Positions 14,491 through 15,328 of a stretch of DNA of 15,328 bases are shown in pieces. The notes beneath the pieces are model-generated. The model saw only the letters and a program-made list of their open reading frames with translations, was not told where the DNA came from and searched no databases. Both the position numbers and the translations under genes were made by a program. The stretch covers positions 1-15,328 of the forward strand of contig JAUWTR010000005.1 in assembly GCA_030614645.1 (NCBI GenBank), read 5' to 3'. Each line of letters starts with the position of its first letter. The stretch's first letter is position 1. This DNA is from Candidatus Aminicenantota bacterium. GTDB taxonomy: Bacteria > Acidobacteriota > Aminicenantia > Aminicenantales > Aminicenantaceae.

Positions 14491-15328
14491 ATGAAAAAGA
14501 TAAGCTTTAAATTATTCGAGGGCTTGATTTTTTTACTGGTACTTCTTATTTTTCCGCGATATGTACAGGCGCAGAGTTATATTACCTTTAGCCGGGAGCT
14601 ACAGGCGATTATAGAAAGCGAGCTGTTTAGAATCGGCCCTTTCAGGATCGACCCGGCTTTTATGCTGAGTGATGTGGGATATGATGGGAATGTCTATTAC
14701 CAGAGAGAAGGGGATGAACCGGTTACAGACTATACAGCTACTTTTTCGCTGCCTGTCAGGGTCAATGTCCTTGTACGGGATTATCTGATCCTTTCCTTAA
14801 GCGAAACCCCCTCATATGTATATTATATGGAACAGAGTAGGGAGCGGAGGTGGAACAATATTTTTTTACCGGAGTTTAAGCTTCTGCTTTTTCGCCGGTT
14901 TGTACTGTCCGGCAGATACAGCGGTAGCAATCTTAGGCGCAGGTCTCATAGTGAATTTGATGCCCGGGTTAATGTAGTGCGCAAAGAGTACAGCGGTAGT
15001 TTTTTTTATGAGACCCAGCGCGCGACCTCTTTGGGAGTTACTGCTTCGTCAGGAAATATGGTGTTTGAAGATTATACTTTACCGGGACAGGATATTCCTA
15101 TTTCCGAAATATTAAACCGGAGAGAGCAGATAATAAGCGGTGAGTTTTATTATCAGATTTTTCCAAACAGTTTCTTTTTTTTAAGAGGGGGGTATACTGA
15201 TTATAAGTTCGAAAACCTGGCTTCACAGGATAGAAACTCCTTCTCATACCAGGCATCTACAGGTTTACGTTTTCCGCTTTTAGGGCGAATAAGAGGCACG
15301 TTTGAGCTGGGTTATAAAAAACTTTTTC
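14491..15328 (+). CDS. Outer-membrane beta-barrel protein (3' partial)
   Basis: The frame is open from ATG 14491 to the window edge (279 codons), so the protein is cut off. A signal peptide (MKKISFKLFE, a hydrophobic core, probable cleavage after VQA near residue 30) starts it. The rest has alternating polar and aromatic strands, frequent Tyr/Phe at strand ends and charged turns, as in outer-membrane barrels. RIDPAFMLSDVGYDGNVYY near 50-68 resembles the start of BBP2-type and similar uncharacterised outer-membrane barrel proteins, where an 'x-P-x-x-x-L-x-x-x-GYD-x-N-V-Y' motif is common. Later strands include FFLRGGYTDYKFENLA and GTFELGYKK. No enzyme motif is visible. The Shine-Dalgarno is poor. 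It lies 71 nt after ackA and may be a separate transcript. Exact substrate or export role unknown. Confidence 0.75.
   Translation, partial: MKKISFKLFEGLIFLLVLLIFPRYVQAQSYITFSRELQAIIESELFRIGPFRIDPAFMLSDVGYDGNVYYQREGDEPVTDYTATFSLPVRVNVLVRDYLILSLSETPSYVYYMEQSRERRWNNIFLPEFKLLLFRRFVLSGRYSGSNLRRRSHSEFDARVNVVRKEYSGSFFYETQRATSLGVTASSGNMVFEDYTLPGQDIPISEILNRREQIISGEFYYQIFPNSFFFLRGGYTDYKFENLASQDRNSFSYQASTGLRFPLLGRIRGTFELGYKKLF

Noticed and set aside
1..15328. CRISPR arrays, tRNA or rRNA genes, integrase/transposase genes
   Set aside because: No regularly spaced long repeats, no cloverleaf-like or rRNA segments and no transposase or integrase motifs were seen.

Overview
The window looks like chromosomal DNA from a Gram-negative, probably anaerobic bacterium. 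An OmpA/Pal-type peptidoglycan-binding protein, a lipoprotein and an outer-membrane beta-barrel protein point to an outer membrane. A Tat-exported corrinoid/iron-sulfur reductive-dehalogenase-like protein and a pta-ackA acetate operon fit fermentative or anaerobic energy metabolism. I cannot fix the phylum from sequence alone. A decayed fucosidase tail and a REP-like palindrome would suit sediment lineages such as Candidatus Aminicenantes or other Acidobacteriota-like groups, but that is a guess.

Left part (1-5796, + strand). Two overlapping genes encode a signalling pair. The first is a giant fusion, cut by the window edge, with the tail of a receiver domain, two PilZ domains, a LuxD-like acyltransferase/thioesterase-type alpha/beta hydrolase and a SAM-dependent methyltransferase. 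The second is a six-TM hybrid histidine kinase with a receiver and an HD-GYP c-di-GMP phosphodiesterase. The logic (possible acyl product plus methylation, c-di-GMP binding, membrane sensor, c-di-GMP breakdown) suggests a self-contained small-molecule or lipid signalling module. It resembles in outline the 3-hydroxypalmitate methyl ester (Phc) and CqsS/LqsS systems. This is the most interesting part of the window.

Middle (5842-9259, - strand). A promoter at 9231-9259 drives a likely operon: an unknown lipoprotein with a calcium-loop-like motif, a 58-codon two-TM open frame without a normal start, an unknown exported 285-aa protein, and a Tat-signal RdhA-like protein. This operon converges on the kinase gene.

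Right part (9260-15328, + strand). A 31-bp-arm palindrome (REP/MITE-like) lies in the divergent intergenic region. After it come a small exported protein and an OmpA-family protein, then a broken C-terminal piece of a GH29-type alpha-L-fucosidase. A promoter with a 9-bp triple repeat in the leader precedes pta and ackA, which together interconvert acetyl-CoA and acetate with ATP gain. The window ends inside an outer-membrane beta-barrel gene.
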